Below are positions 29,281 through 38,529 of a DNA stretch of 64,000 nucleotides, in pieces (position 1 is the first letter of the stretch; the number at the start of each line of letters is the position of its first letter). Position numbers and translations under genes: made by a program. The notes under the pieces are model-generated. The model saw only the letters and a program-made list of their open reading frames with translations. It was not told the DNA's origin and made no database searches. The stretch is from Desulfobacterales bacterium (GTDB lineage Bacteria > Desulfobacterota > Desulfobacteria > Desulfobacterales > JAFDDL01). The stretch covers positions 1-64,000 of the forward strand of contig JAVEYW010000008.1 in assembly GCA_034003325.1 (NCBI GenBank), in the 5' to 3' direction.

Positions 29281-29934
29281 CTAAGTTTCAATATCCGGTC
29301 CGGTTTCCGTTGTTTCCGATCCGTTACCGGATACGGCCGCCTTTGACACAATCACCATGGCAGGCCTGAGCAGCCGGTCGTGAATCAGGTAGCCCCGCTG
29401 CATTTCCTTGATTACGGTATTTTCAGGCACTTCGTTTGTCTCTTCCTGGAACATCGCTTGATGAAAAACGGGATCAAACGGCTGGTTAACGGATAGAATC
29501 GGTTTTACATTAAATTTCTCAAATATTTTAAGAATTTCCTGATGTGTCATTTTGACACCCTCCAGCACACAGGTACCGGCGCCGTCATTCACATCGGTCG
29601 AAGAAATCGCTCGTTCCAAATTATCCACCACTACTATAAGGTCGCGAAACAAGGCCTCGTTTGCATATTTTCTGAAATCTTCTATTTCGCGAATAGAGCG
29701 TTTTTTATAATTATCAAATTCCGCCGCCACCCGCAGTACCTGATCGTATTTGGACTTGGCATCAGCCTCTGCGGCAGAGAGCTTATCTTCAAGAACCTGA
29801 ATTTGCGCTTGCAGGTCAGCGTTCGCTTCTTTTATTTCTTTTTTCCCTTTTTTTTCCTTATCATGGGAAAGGTCCTGGTCAATCGCCGCCTGTTCGGCTT
29901 CTTCGTATTTCCTTATTTTTTCCTTTGCGCTCAT
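29281..29934 (-). CDS. grpE: Nucleotide exchange factor GrpE
   Basis: 217 residues from MSAKEKIRKYEEAE; a TTG at 29994 would lengthen it. The N-terminal third is a charged coiled coil (DLQAQIQVLEDKLSAAEADA). The core shows AAEFDNYKKRSIREIEDF and FRDLIVVVDNLERAI, and the beta domain shows PFDPVFHQAM and GYLIHDRLLRPAMVIVSK. It releases ADP from DnaK. It heads the grpE-dnaK operon behind a sigma-70-like promoter; no hrcA gene or CIRCE element was seen. Confidence 0.95.
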   Translation of the reverse strand: MSAKEKIRKYEEAEQAAIDQDLSHDKEKKGKKEIKEANADLQAQIQVLEDKLSAAEADAKSKYDQVLRVAAEFDNYKKRSIREIEDFRKYANEALFRDLIVVVDNLERAISSTDVNDGAGTCVLEGVKMTHQEILKIFEKFNVKPILSVNQPFDPVFHQAMFQEETNEVPENTVIKEMQRGYLIHDRLLRPAMVIVSKAAVSGNGSETTETGPDIET

Positions 29935-30030
29935 TGGCTTATTCTTCCCCTGACTCGATCGAAAAAACGGATAACTATTAAAAAAAGCACCCAATTGCGC
30001 TATTGTGCACGCCTCGCCAACATTGCCAAA

Positions 30031-30058
30031 AAAATAAGTCTCATTGTTTCGATGTCAA
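30031..30058 (-). promoter_or_regulatory. Predicted grpE-dnaK promoter
   Basis: Minus strand: -35 TTGACA (30058-30053, perfect), a 16-bp spacer, and -10 TATTTT (30036-30031). Transcription should start near 30024, giving a leader of about 90 nt to the grpE ATG. No CIRCE inverted repeat is visible, and the -35/-10 do not look like a sigma-32 promoter. Confidence 0.6.
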
Positions 30059-30137
30059 GGCGGCTGTTTTGGGTTATTGAAAAAAACTGCGGTTGGCTGT
30101 AGCATCGAAAAAACATGAGGGGGAGCCGGGGGAAAAG

Positions 30138-30399
30138 CTGGTTGTGCACCCCCCAGTCGAATTTTTTCCGTAAAGACGGTAACCCGCAAGCATAACCGGG
30201 ATCGATCCACGACACAGCCTAAGTCACTTATCGCTGCTTCCTTCCGGACCTGACGAGGTTCATGACCGTCTGTTGCGTGGCGACCGGTCAGTTGCGGGAA
30301 CCGTGCCGTTGGAAAAAACCCTTCGGGGGGGAATTCAGCCCCGCATAAAGCGGATTTCGGGAATAAGGAACCGCTAGCTCCCCGCCTAGCACAACCAGC
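30138..30399 (-). ncRNA. ffs: Signal recognition particle RNA, large bacterial (Alu-containing) type
   Basis: About 262 nt. The ends pair: GCTGGTTGTGC (30399-30389) with GCACAACCAGC (30148-30138), an 11-bp closing helix. The Alu domain is recognisable from the 5' region GTGCTAGGCGGGGAG, TAGCGG, AATCCGC and GCTGAATTCCC, as in the Bacillus scRNA. The S-domain hallmark GTCAGGTCCGGAAGGAAGC is followed by AGCGATAAGTGA, in helix 8 that binds Ffh. The 3' end runs into TTTT after the closing helix. This is not the short 4.5S form of gamma-proteobacteria. Its promoter lies directly upstream. Confidence 0.93.
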
Positions 30400-30404
30400 A
30401 TGTG

Positions 30405-30433
30405 ACCATAAAAGAAAGCAAACGACTTTTCAA
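30405..30433 (-). promoter_or_regulatory. Promoter of the SRP RNA gene
   Basis: Minus strand: -35 TTGAAA (30433-30428), exactly 17 bp, and -10 TATGGT (30410-30405), with the predicted start six bases on at 30399. That agrees with the 5' end deduced from the closing helix. It overlaps the extreme 5' part of the plus-strand tilS frame. Confidence 0.7.
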
Positions 30434-30446
30434 GGGAAAAAGCCGG

Positions 30447-31952
30447 ATGACCCGATTCCATCAAAAAGAAAACTTGCGGTTTTTCAGAACCGTGGAAAAT
30501 ACCATTACCGAACATCAGTTGCTCGAAAATCAAGACGGTGTTCTGGTCGGGCTTTCAGGGGGCGCCGATTCGGTCGCCCTGCTGTGGTGCCTTTGCCGGC
30601 TTGCCGCCAAATTCGGACTTCGAATCGGGGCTGCGCACCTCAACCACGACTTGCGTGGCCGAGAAAGTGCCGCAGACGCCGATTTTTCCGCCGCGTTTGC
30701 GTCCCGGTTGAAGATTCCTTGCCATATCGAGACCATCAACGTTTCAACCTACCAAAAAGAGCATAAACTAAGTCTGGAAGAGGCCGGCCGAAAAGTACGC
30801 TATGATTTTCTATCTAAAACCGCCGCGGCACACGACTATACCAAAATCGCGCTCGGCCATCATGCGGATGACAACGCGGAACTGGTACTAATGAACTTTA
30901 TCCGCGGCAGCGGCGCAGCAGGACTTTCCGGAATTCCGGTCAAACGACCGGCTGAATCAGCATACGCCCTGGTATCAGCCCTCACGATTATCCGGCCGCT
31001 GATCAGGCTTACCAAAGCCGAAATTTTTTCCTTTTTATCCGCGCACCATCTTCCTTGGCGGACCGATCATACCAACCGGGACACGGCCCACTTGCGAAAC
31101 CGGATTCGCCATGATCTGCTGCCCGCGCTGAAAAAACACTATAACCCCAATATAGTCGAGACGTTGAACCGGTCGGCCGCCATTGCTGAAAGCGAAACGG
31201 GTTGGATGACGGAAACCCTTCGTCCCGTTTTTGAAAAGATAATCGTTCAGGCAGCCCCTCAACGCGTTTGTCTTTCAATTACTCAGCTCGCGCGCCAGCC
31301 CCTACCGGTAGCCAGGCACGTTTTGCGACAGGCAATGCTTCAAGTCAAAGGAAATTTGCGAAAAATATCATTTCAGCATGTAGCCTCCGTGATGAAATTG
31401 TGCCTCAGTCACCGCGAGCAAGGCGTGTTGGACCTTCCGGATCAGCTACGCATCGAAAAGTCGGCCACCCAACTGACTCTTTATCGCAGTTCCACCCCCC
31501 TGCGAAAAACTCCTTTTCAGCCCCGTGGTCAATCCGTTCAAAACAGCTCCTATCAATTGGAGAAGCCGGGAACAGCCCTTTTGCCCGACTTCGGCCTCAG
31601 CATATCAGCCGAAATAATGGCCGAAGGATTCAAACCCGATTTTTCTAATACTGGACATCGCATGGCATTTTTTGATATGAATGCCATACACTTTCCCTTG
31701 CTTATTCGACAGGTTCGATCCGGGGACGCCTTTAGACCGCTGGGAGCCGCCGGCACTCAAAAATTAAAGAAATTTTTCATTGACCACAAGGTGCCTGTAT
31801 GGGAAAGGACCCAATGCCCGATTCTTGAGAGCGCGGACCGGATTATTTGGGTTACGGGCCATCGGATTGATGATCGGGTGAAAGTTACTAATTTAACACA
31901 ACGCATACTGAAAATCGAACTTACCCTTGCAGAATCCGTTAATAATGATTAA
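30447..31952 (+). CDS. tilS: tRNA(Ile)-lysidine synthetase
   Basis: About 501 residues from MTRFHQKENLRFF; a GTG at 30402 would add 15 residues but overlaps the SRP promoter. The PP-loop ATPase motif is VGLSGGADSVALLWCL; further family motifs are AHLNHDLRGRES, LSLEEAGRKVRYDF, LGHHADDNAELVLMNFIRGSG and RNRIRHDLLPAL. The C-terminal domain includes RSGDAFRPLGAAGTQKLKKFFID. It converts C34 of the AUA-reading tRNA-Ile to lysidine. It starts the plus-strand run tilS-ftsH-folP. Confidence 0.95.
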   Translation: MTRFHQKENLRFFRTVENTITEHQLLENQDGVLVGLSGGADSVALLWCLCRLAAKFGLRIGAAHLNHDLRGRESAADADFSAAFASRLKIPCHIETINVSTYQKEHKLSLEEAGRKVRYDFLSKTAAAHDYTKIALGHHADDNAELVLMNFIRGSGAAGLSGIPVKRPAESAYALVSALTIIRPLIRLTKAEIFSFLSAHHLPWRTDHTNRDTAHLRNRIRHDLLPALKKHYNPNIVETLNRSAAIAESETGWMTETLRPVFEKIIVQAAPQRVCLSITQLARQPLPVARHVLRQAMLQVKGNLRKISFQHVASVMKLCLSHREQGVLDLPDQLRIEKSATQLTLYRSSTPLRKTPFQPRGQSVQNSSYQLEKPGTALLPDFGLSISAEIMAEGFKPDFSNTGHRMAFFDMNAIHFPLLIRQVRSGDAFRPLGAAGTQKLKKFFIDHKVPVWERTQCPILESADRIIWVTGHRIDDRVKVTNLTQRILKIELTLAESVNND

Positions 31953-32009
31953 TTTTAGCGCTCTTAAATAAACCGTTTTGGCGATTTCCGATTTTGGAGG
32001 TATTATCTT

Positions 32010-33869
32010 TTGAATCCTTTTTACAAAAACATAGCGCTCTGGCTCGTCATCACGCTGATGATGATCATGCTCTATAACCTTTTTAATCAGCAGCATTTGA
32101 CCGAGTCCAACATCAGTTATTCGGATTTTCTGACCATGGTGGAAACCGAGCGGGTCGCCGATGTGGTGATTCAAGGTCAGCAGCTTATCGTTACCGATGC
32201 AGATCGGAATCGATTTAAGGTATATGCTCCGCAAGATTTAGACCTTATTAAAATTCTCCGTCAAAAAGGCGTGGCCATTCAGGCCAAACCCCCTGCGGAA
32301 ACCCCTTGGTACATGTCCATTCTGGTATCCTGGTTTCCGATGCTCATTTTGATCGGCGTATGGATATTTTTTATGCGCCAGATGCAGTCCGGCGGCGGCA
32401 AAGCCCTTTCCTTCGGCAAAAGCAAAGCCCGGCTGATGTCGGACACGATGGGAAAAGTAACCTTTGAGGACGTGGCCGGTATCGACGAAGCCAAAGAAGA
32501 GCTTGAAGAAATCGTCAATTTTCTGAAAGATCCCAAAAAATTTACGCGCCTGGGCGGCCGCATTCCCAAGGGCGTGTTATTGACCGGCCCCCCGGGCACC
32601 GGCAAGACCTTGTTGGCTCGGGCTATTGCCGGAGAAGCCGGCGTTCCTTTTTTCAGTATCAGCGGATCGGACTTTGTGGAAATGTTTGTCGGCGTCGGCG
32701 CTTCCCGGGTCCGGGATCTCTTTGTCCAGGGCAAGAAAAATGCACCCTGTATCGTTTTCATCGATGAAATCGATGCCGTGGGCAGACACCGCGGCGCCGG
32801 ACTGGGCGGCGGGCACGATGAACGGGAGCAAACCCTGAACCAATTGCTGGTTGAAATGGACGGGTTTGAGTCCAATGAAGGGGTTATTCTGATCTCGGCC
32901 ACCAACCGCCCGGATGTACTCGATCCTGCCCTGCTGCGACCCGGCCGGTTTGACCGCCAGGTGGTGGTATCGCTGCCGGATATCAAGGGCCGCGAAAAAA
33001 TACTGAAAGTACATATAAAGAAAACGCCGGTGGCATCGGATGTAAACACCGTTGTTTTAGCAAAGGGAACGCCGGGCTTTTCCGGCGCGGACCTTGAAAA
33101 CCTGGTGAACGAAGCCGCCCTTCTGGCTGCCAAGCGCGATAAAGAAAAACTCGACATGATGGACTTTGAAGATGCAAAGGATAAAGTCTACATGGGCCTC
33201 GAACGAAAATCCAAGGTCGTCAAAGAAGAAGACAGAAAGACCACCGCCTATCATGAAGGCGGTCATGCCTTGGTGGCAAGACTGCTTCCCGGAACGGATG
33301 CGGTTAATAAGATCACCATCATACCGCGAGGGCGGGCTGCCGGCGTCACTTGGTTTTTGCCCGAAGAGAGGGATTTCAAATATAAAGACCAACTGGAAAA
33401 CGAACTGTCCATCGCTTTTGGCGGCCGAGTGGCTGAAGAGCTTGTCTTTCAACGAATCAGCACGGGGGCTTCCAACGACATCAAGCAAGCCACAGCGCTG
33501 GCGCAAAAGATGATCAGAACCTGGGGAATGAGCCCGGCGCTGGGGCCACTTTCCTATGATCAGGGCGAAGAACAGATTTTTCTCGGTCGGGAGATTTCTC
33601 AGCACCGCGATTACTCGGAAGCCACGGCGCAAAAGATTGACCATGAAATCAGAGTGTTGATTCAATCTTCGTATGACCGGGCCAAACAGGTTCTGCGAGA
33701 CAATATCGATATTCTGCACAAGCTCTCCGAACTGCTCCTGGAAAAAGAAACCGTGCAGGGCAAGGAACTTGACGCGCTGATCTTAAGCCTTCGGCCGAAT
33801 GCGGAACTGCCTTTAAAACCGACCGAAAACTCGGAGCAAGAAAAATCGACACCTCCGTCGACGACCTGA
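32010..33869 (+). CDS. ftsH: ATP-dependent zinc metalloprotease FtsH
   Basis: 619 residues beginning at TTG with GGAGG nine bases before it. Two N-terminal TM helices (about 6-25 and 100-122) bracket a periplasmic segment. The AAA+ domain has [25 protein letters not shown] and the [22 protein letters not shown]. The zinc protease motif is [12 protein letters not shown], with the third ligand region downstream. It degrades unfolded membrane and regulatory proteins. The tilS-ftsH-folP order is common in proteobacteria and related phyla. Confidence 0.97.
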   Translation: MNPFYKNIALWLVITLMMIMLYNLFNQQHLTESNISYSDFLTMVETERVADVVIQGQQLIVTDADRNRFKVYAPQDLDLIKILRQKGVAIQAKPPAETPWYMSILVSWFPMLILIGVWIFFMRQMQSGGGKALSFGKSKARLMSDTMGKVTFEDVAGIDEAKEELEEIVNFLKDPKKFTRLGGRIPKGVLLTGPPGTGKTLLARAIAGEAGVPFFSISGSDFVEMFVGVGASRVRDLFVQGKKNAPCIVFIDEIDAVGRHRGAGLGGGHDEREQTLNQLLVEMDGFESNEGVILISATNRPDVLDPALLRPGRFDRQVVVSLPDIKGREKILKVHIKKTPVASDVNTVVLAKGTPGFSGADLENLVNEAALLAAKRDKEKLDMMDFEDAKDKVYMGLERKSKVVKEEDRKTTAYHEGGHALVARLLPGTDAVNKITIIPRGRAAGVTWFLPEERDFKYKDQLENELSIAFGGRVAEELVFQRISTGASNDIKQATALAQKMIRTWGMSPALGPLSYDQGEEQIFLGREISQHRDYSEATAQKIDHEIRVLIQSSYDRAKQVLRDNIDILHKLSELLLEKETVQGKELDALILSLRPNAELPLKPTENSEQEKSTPPSTT

Positions 33870-33901
33870 ACGCGCCATCCGACGGATTTTCCCGGAGCAT
33901 A

Positions 33902-34777
33902 ATGGAACCTTTTCAAATCATTTGTGGCGAAAAACGCCTTGATTTCGAATATAAACCGCTCATTATGGGCATCGTCAATATCACCCCGGACTCCTTTTCA
34001 GACGGTGGCGTTTTTTTTGATCCCGACAGCGCCGTTGCACATGGGCTGAAACTGGTGAATGAGGGAGCCGATATCCTCGATATCGGTGGAGAATCGACCC
34101 GACCGTTTTCGCAACCCGTTTCGGTGGAAGAAGAAATCCGCCGTGTGGTGCCTGTCATTAACGCGCTCGCCGGTCAAGTCGGCATTCCCATCTCGATAGA
34201 CACCACCAAGGCGGAAGTCGCGGAAGCGGCGCTTGCAGCCGGGGCCGGTTTGATAAATGACATCAGTGCCCTTCGCATGGATGAAAAAATGGCTGAGATT
34301 GTCCGGTCTTACCAAGTCCCCGTCATTCTGATGCACATGCTGGGAACTCCCAAAACCATGCAGATTGATCCGGTGTATGACGATCTAATCGGGGAGGTTC
34401 ACGATTTTTTAAAAGCAGCCATTGATGCGGCCGAACAAAAGGGGATTGACCGAAACAAAATCATTATTGATCCGGGAATCGGTTTTGGCAAGACACCCAT
34501 GCATAACCTGCTACTTATCAGGCACATAGCTCAATTCCGGTCCCTTGGCTGCCCGATTCTTATTGGACCATCGAGAAAAGCCTTTATCCGCCACCTGTTA
34601 AAAAAACCCGCCGAAAAAGAATTGGCACCCAACTCCCCTATGGTTGAGGCGGGCACACAGGCAGTGGTCGCAATATCGGCGATGAACGGAGCCAATATTT
34701 TCAGGGTACATGATGTGGCGGCCACTCAAGCCACACTGAAAATTCTGGGTGCGATTCAAACCGCTTCCATGATATAA
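33902..34777 (+). CDS. folP: Dihydropteroate synthase
   Basis: 291 residues. The TIM-barrel family signatures are LIMGIVNITPDSFSDGG near the N terminus, GADILDIGGESTRPFSQP, ISIDTTKAEVAEAAL, LINDISALRMD, VILMHMLGTP, IIIDPGIGFGKT and ILIGPSRKAFI. It joins p-aminobenzoate to the pterin pyrophosphate in folate synthesis. It starts 32 bp after ftsH. Confidence 0.96.
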   Translation: MEPFQIICGEKRLDFEYKPLIMGIVNITPDSFSDGGVFFDPDSAVAHGLKLVNEGADILDIGGESTRPFSQPVSVEEEIRRVVPVINALAGQVGIPISIDTTKAEVAEAALAAGAGLINDISALRMDEKMAEIVRSYQVPVILMHMLGTPKTMQIDPVYDDLIGEVHDFLKAAIDAAEQKGIDRNKIIIDPGIGFGKTPMHNLLLIRHIAQFRSLGCPILIGPSRKAFIRHLLKKPAEKELAPNSPMVEAGTQAVVAISAMNGANIFRVHDVAATQATLKILGAIQTASMI

Positions 34778-34868
34778 ATGCGGTCATATGAAATAGCGCC
34801 ATGTCGATAAATCAGGCAGTAACACAAAATGCCCCCGGCGCACTCTTTGCCGGCAAACAAAGGAATCG

Positions 34869-35777
34869 GTGAATTTGCGAAAAACGCAAGTATGGGGGTT
34901 TATATTTTTTGTGACGATTGGAACACTTGTCACCCTGCTGTGGCTCCGACCGGACGCCCGGGAAATGGATATCTTTATTCCAATTCGCTTTGAAAATATT
35001 CCCCCTAATCTGACTTATTCAAATACCGGGGCAAGCGGACTGGATCTTTTGGTCCGTGGAAATCAAGCCGGCATAGACCGCCTTATCAATACGCCCCCCT
35101 CCTATGTCGTCGATCTTTCCGGCACCACCGCCGGTGTCACGCAAATTCCCATTCGAATGGAAACCCTACCGATGCCAAAGGGCGTCTCGGCCGTTCGAAT
35201 TAATCCTGAATCCATCACTCTGAAAATATGGAAAAAAATAACAAAAAAGCTCCCTGTAGCCCTATCCTTTGATGGGAATGTGCCTACCGGTTATCAAGCC
35301 AATATCATTGCAGATCCGGAACAAATAACCGTCAGTGGGCCGGAAACACTCCTTGAGCCGATTACAGCCGTACCCACCAAAGCCTTCAGCATCGCCAACG
35401 CAACGGAATCGTTTAAAAAGGAAATCAGCCTGGACCTTCCGGAGGGAATTACCATTCTGGACAACATCCAAGTAATTGTCGCGCATATCACCATCGAAGA
35501 AAAGATTATTGTTCGGACATTTAAAGATATTAAAGTTAAGTGGCGTCATTCGAACCATATGGTCAGTATTTCACCACCGGTTATCACCCTGGAAGTAAAA
35601 GGTGCGGAAAATACGCTATCGCGCCTGAAAGCGGAAAATGCCATAGAGGTTTTCCTGGATCTTTCGGACGTGCCGCCCGGCAAGTATGTCAGGAGAGCAG
35701 CGATCGATCTGCCCGTCGGCACCACCCTATCCGGGGTAACACCGGAGCTTTTTACCGTAGCCATCACATCCAAATAA
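34869..35777 (+). CDS. YbbR/CdaR-domain membrane-anchored protein
   Basis: 302 residues with a GTG start after AGGAATCG. One N-terminal TM helix (VWGFIFFVTIGTLVTLLWL) is followed by repeats of the YbbR beta domain (about 35-110, 115-190, 200-300; compare YQANIIADPEQITVSGPETLL and IDLPVGTTLSGVTPELFTV). CdaR proteins regulate the c-di-AMP cyclase CdaA and usually follow cdaA. Here no cdaA is found between folP and this gene: the gap is only 91 bp. Confidence 0.85.
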   Translation: MNLRKTQVWGFIFFVTIGTLVTLLWLRPDAREMDIFIPIRFENIPPNLTYSNTGASGLDLLVRGNQAGIDRLINTPPSYVVDLSGTTAGVTQIPIRMETLPMPKGVSAVRINPESITLKIWKKITKKLPVALSFDGNVPTGYQANIIADPEQITVSGPETLLEPITAVPTKAFSIANATESFKKEISLDLPEGITILDNIQVIVAHITIEEKIIVRTFKDIKVKWRHSNHMVSISPPVITLEVKGAENTLSRLKAENAIEVFLDLSDVPPGKYVRRAAIDLPVGTTLSGVTPELFTVAITSK

Positions 35778-35860
35778 CACGCAGTTCATCCGGTTGCGAA
35801 AAAAACGACGGAACCGTGACGAATATCAACATGATAATTTATTCATAAGGAAAATCCGCT

Positions 35861-36631
35861 ATGCTTCTAGTCATCGACGTGGGCAACACCAATATCGTTC
35901 TGGGACTTTACGATAAGGAACAGCTTGTTAAGGACTGGCGAATTCGAACGGAATCGAAAACCACCGAAGATGAGTTCAGCGTACTCATGACCGGCCTTTT
36001 CGCAACCGGGAAAATTCATTTCAATGCCATTCAATCCACGATCATCTCCTGCGTCGTGCCGCCCATGGTTTCGATTCTGGATTCATTCTGTAAAAAATAC
36101 TTAAACCATGCACCCCATTGGGTGGATGGACAATCGGTAACGGATATGCCGAACCTTTACGGGAATCCCTCGGAAGTCGGCGCGGACCGAATCGTAAACG
36201 CCGTCGGCGCCTATCACAAGCACCCGACCAGCCTGATCGTTATCGATTTTGGAACCGCCACCACCTTTGACGCCATCTCGGCTGCCGGTGAATATCTTGG
36301 CGGCGCCATCAGTCCGGGAATTGGCATCGCCGCGGAAGCCCTCTATACCCATGCGTCAAAATTGCCGCGCGTGGAGATATTCAAGCCACCCCAAAAGGTG
36401 ATTGGACGGGATACCATCGGCAGCATTCAGTCCGGAATCATTTTCGGGTATGCCGGATTGGTGGATGGCATTGTCGGCAGAATGAAAAAGGAAATGGGGG
36501 CGCCAGCCCCCAAAGTCATCGCTACGGGCGGTTTGGCGCCTTTAATGAAAGGGGTGGCCAAAAGTATTGAAGCGGTAGAGCCGACCTTGACGCTGGAAGG
36601 CCTGCGACTTATCAGTCAAAAACTTAACTAG
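35861..36631 (+). CDS. coaX: Type III pantothenate kinase
   Basis: 256 residues. ASKHA-fold motifs are LLVIDVGNTNIVLGLY at the N terminus, EVGADRIVNAVGA, LIVIDFGTATTFDAIS and GGAISPGIGIAAEAL, ending KVIATGGLAPLM. It catalyses the first step of coenzyme A synthesis. AAGGAAAA precedes the ATG. It is the last gene of the housekeeping run. Confidence 0.96.
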   Translation: MLLVIDVGNTNIVLGLYDKEQLVKDWRIRTESKTTEDEFSVLMTGLFATGKIHFNAIQSTIISCVVPPMVSILDSFCKKYLNHAPHWVDGQSVTDMPNLYGNPSEVGADRIVNAVGAYHKHPTSLIVIDFGTATTFDAISAAGEYLGGAISPGIGIAAEALYTHASKLPRVEIFKPPQKVIGRDTIGSIQSGIIFGYAGLVDGIVGRMKKEMGAPAPKVIATGGLAPLMKGVAKSIEAVEPTLTLEGLRLISQKLN

Positions 36632-36695
36632 CATCCTTATCCGGTTTCACCGAACAGATTAATGTGAATAGGAATGCCCGACCAAGCGCGATACC

Positions 36696-37769
36696 GTGAC
36701 CCAGCTCATTAACCCCATAGAAAATTTCGAGTTTTCCAAAGATGCGATTGCCGAAGCGGCGCAAAACGACCGTCTGCTTTCCATGGAGATCGAATTCAGC
36801 CTGCGCTGTAATTTCAGATGCGCCTACTGCTACGCGCCGCACGAAAATTATTTCAAGGACGAACTGACAGTTGTAGAAATTCAGTCCGCCATTTTACAAG
36901 CCAAAGCGATAGGGGCGGAAAAAATTATTATTTTGGGCGGCGAGCCTTCGATTTACCCGCATACCCCGGAACTGATTCGCTTCATACACGCTCTTGGCCT
37001 GCAAACCGAGATCTTCACCAACGGCACGGGAATTACATCTGAATTCGCAGGCCAATTGCATGCCCACAATACCCGCGTGGTCTTGAAAATGAACTCCTTT
37101 AACCCGGCACTGCAGGATCTACTGTCCGGGTATGCAGGGGCATATGGTATTATTCAAAAGGCTCTGGGTAATCTGAAACAAGCGGGCTACCCGTCACAGA
37201 ATCATTTTTTAGCGGTCAGTTCCATCATCTGCCGCCAAAACATAGCAGAGCTGCCACGAATGTGGCAATGGCTGCGCGAGCAAGGAATCGCTCCCTATTT
37301 TGAAATCATGACACCCCAGGCCAATGCCCTGCAAAACCATTGGCTCCATGTCGACCCGCTGGAACTGGAAACCTTATTTGAACGAATCAGGAAACTTGAC
37401 CGGCGCCTCTTCGGTCAGGTCTGGGAATCGCAGCCGCCGCTTGTGGGAAACGCGTGCATGCGCCATCAGTTTTCCTGCCTTATTACCTCAAAAGGAGATG
37501 TCATGCCTTGCGTGGGCATTCCCCTTGCCATGGGCAACATTCGCCGGCAACCTCTGCGGGAAATTCTTGCCGGCAGTCCGATACGGAAAGATTTAAAAAA
37601 TTACCGTCATACCATCAAGGGCCCTTGCCGCACCTGCGAGAAGGCAAGCGAATGTTATGGGTGCCGGGGGGCAGCGTTTCAGCTCACCGGTGATTATCTT
37701 GCCTCAGACCCGCTTTGCTGGCGCAATGCGCGGCAGGCACCACCCTGCGATCGACCGGACGGTCGATAA
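36696..37769 (+). CDS. Radical SAM/SPASM-type protein
   Basis: 357 residues with a GTG start. The [4Fe-4S]/SAM motif is CNFRCAYCYAP near residue 38, followed by ILGGEPSIYPH and IFTNGTG. A C-terminal SPASM-like Cys set is visible: CMRHQFSCLITSKGDVMPC, CRTCEKASECYGCRG and a last Cys in DPLCW. Such enzymes modify peptides or small molecules. The substrate is unknown and no peptide precursor was found next to it. Its 3' end overlaps the 3' end of the minus-strand polysaccharide deacetylase by 86 bp. Confidence 0.85.
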   Translation: MTQLINPIENFEFSKDAIAEAAQNDRLLSMEIEFSLRCNFRCAYCYAPHENYFKDELTVVEIQSAILQAKAIGAEKIIILGGEPSIYPHTPELIRFIHALGLQTEIFTNGTGITSEFAGQLHAHNTRVVLKMNSFNPALQDLLSGYAGAYGIIQKALGNLKQAGYPSQNHFLAVSSIICRQNIAELPRMWQWLREQGIAPYFEIMTPQANALQNHWLHVDPLELETLFERIRKLDRRLFGQVWESQPPLVGNACMRHQFSCLITSKGDVMPCVGIPLAMGNIRRQPLREILAGSPIRKDLKNYRHTIKGPCRTCEKASECYGCRGAAFQLTGDYLASDPLCWRNARQAPPCDRPDGR

Positions 37770-38529
37770 GCCGTTCCAGGGGCACCATTTCAAGCCCAGC
37801 TGCCTTTACCCCCCTTAGCAACCGATCCACCTCCGCCAGCCAGTCGGCGACGCAGCCTTGTTTTATAGGTCGCAGATCATGCAGCAGAATAATATCGCCA
37901 GCCCGCACCTTTTTAAGAACGCGCTCGGCAATGCCGTGAATGCGTCGATTGCCCCGATCCCGAGCGGAACAACTGAAATTGACGGCCACAAGGTTCAGCC
38001 GGCTCAAAATTCGCCGCAGCACGGGATAGGTGATTCCGACCGGAGGTCTGTAAACCAGGGGCTCCACACCCAGCCGGGCCAGCACCCGTTGGGTGCGGTC
38101 AATGTCCCGGAAAATCGCCTTTTGACCTTTGAATACCAACAGAGGGTTATGGCTGAAAGAGTGGTTACCGACCGTATGACCATTGGGCAAAATGGCCCGA
38201 ATCAGATCTGGATAAGCCAGGGCATTTTTACCGGTGACAAAAAAAGTGGCCACCATACCGTGTGCTTTCAAAAGTTCGAGCAGTTTCGGGGTGGTCAGCG
38301 GGTCCGGTCCGTCGTCAAAGGTCAGGGCAACCCATTTTTTTCGAGGGTTTCCGCGGCTGATAATGGGCAGATAAAAACTCCAGCGATGGAAAAACGGCGC
38401 CATCAGGCACAATGCAACAAAAATCGCAAGGGGGACACTTGCCAGGAATGGACACCCCGCGACGACGGCAAGCAGCGCCAGTGTCAGCGCCGCTGCGCCC
38501 ACTTTATAAGCGTTAGTCCAGGATCGCAT
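37684..38529 (-). CDS. Membrane-anchored polysaccharide deacetylase (NodB-type)
   Basis: 281 residues from MRSWTNAYKVG. Two hydrophobic N-terminal segments precede the NodB domain. Its motifs are ALTFDDGPDPLTTP (metal Asp), HTVGNHSFSHNPL (metal His pair), VYRPPVGI and AGDIILLHD. It would deacetylate an N-acetylated sugar on a glycan or glycolipid. It overlaps the exporter gene by 17 bp and is the last gene of the biosynthetic operon. Hydrolases of this type occur in some aryl-polyene/flexirubin-like clusters. Confidence 0.88.
   Translation of the reverse strand: MRSWTNAYKVGAAALTLALLAVVAGCPFLASVPLAIFVALCLMAPFFHRWSFYLPIISRGNPRKKWVALTFDDGPDPLTTPKLLELLKAHGMVATFFVTGKNALAYPDLIRAILPNGHTVGNHSFSHNPLLVFKGQKAIFRDIDRTQRVLARLGVEPLVYRPPVGITYPVLRRILSRLNLVAVNFSCSARDRGNRRIHGIAERVLKKVRAGDIILLHDLRPIKQGCVADWLAEVDRLLRGVKAAGLEMVPLERLIDRPVDRRVVPAAHCASKAGLRQDNHR

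Noticed and set aside
32279-33157. 292-codon minus-strand ORF opposite ftsH
   Set aside because: Antisense to conserved AAA+ motifs; Ser/Pro-rich shadow sequence only.
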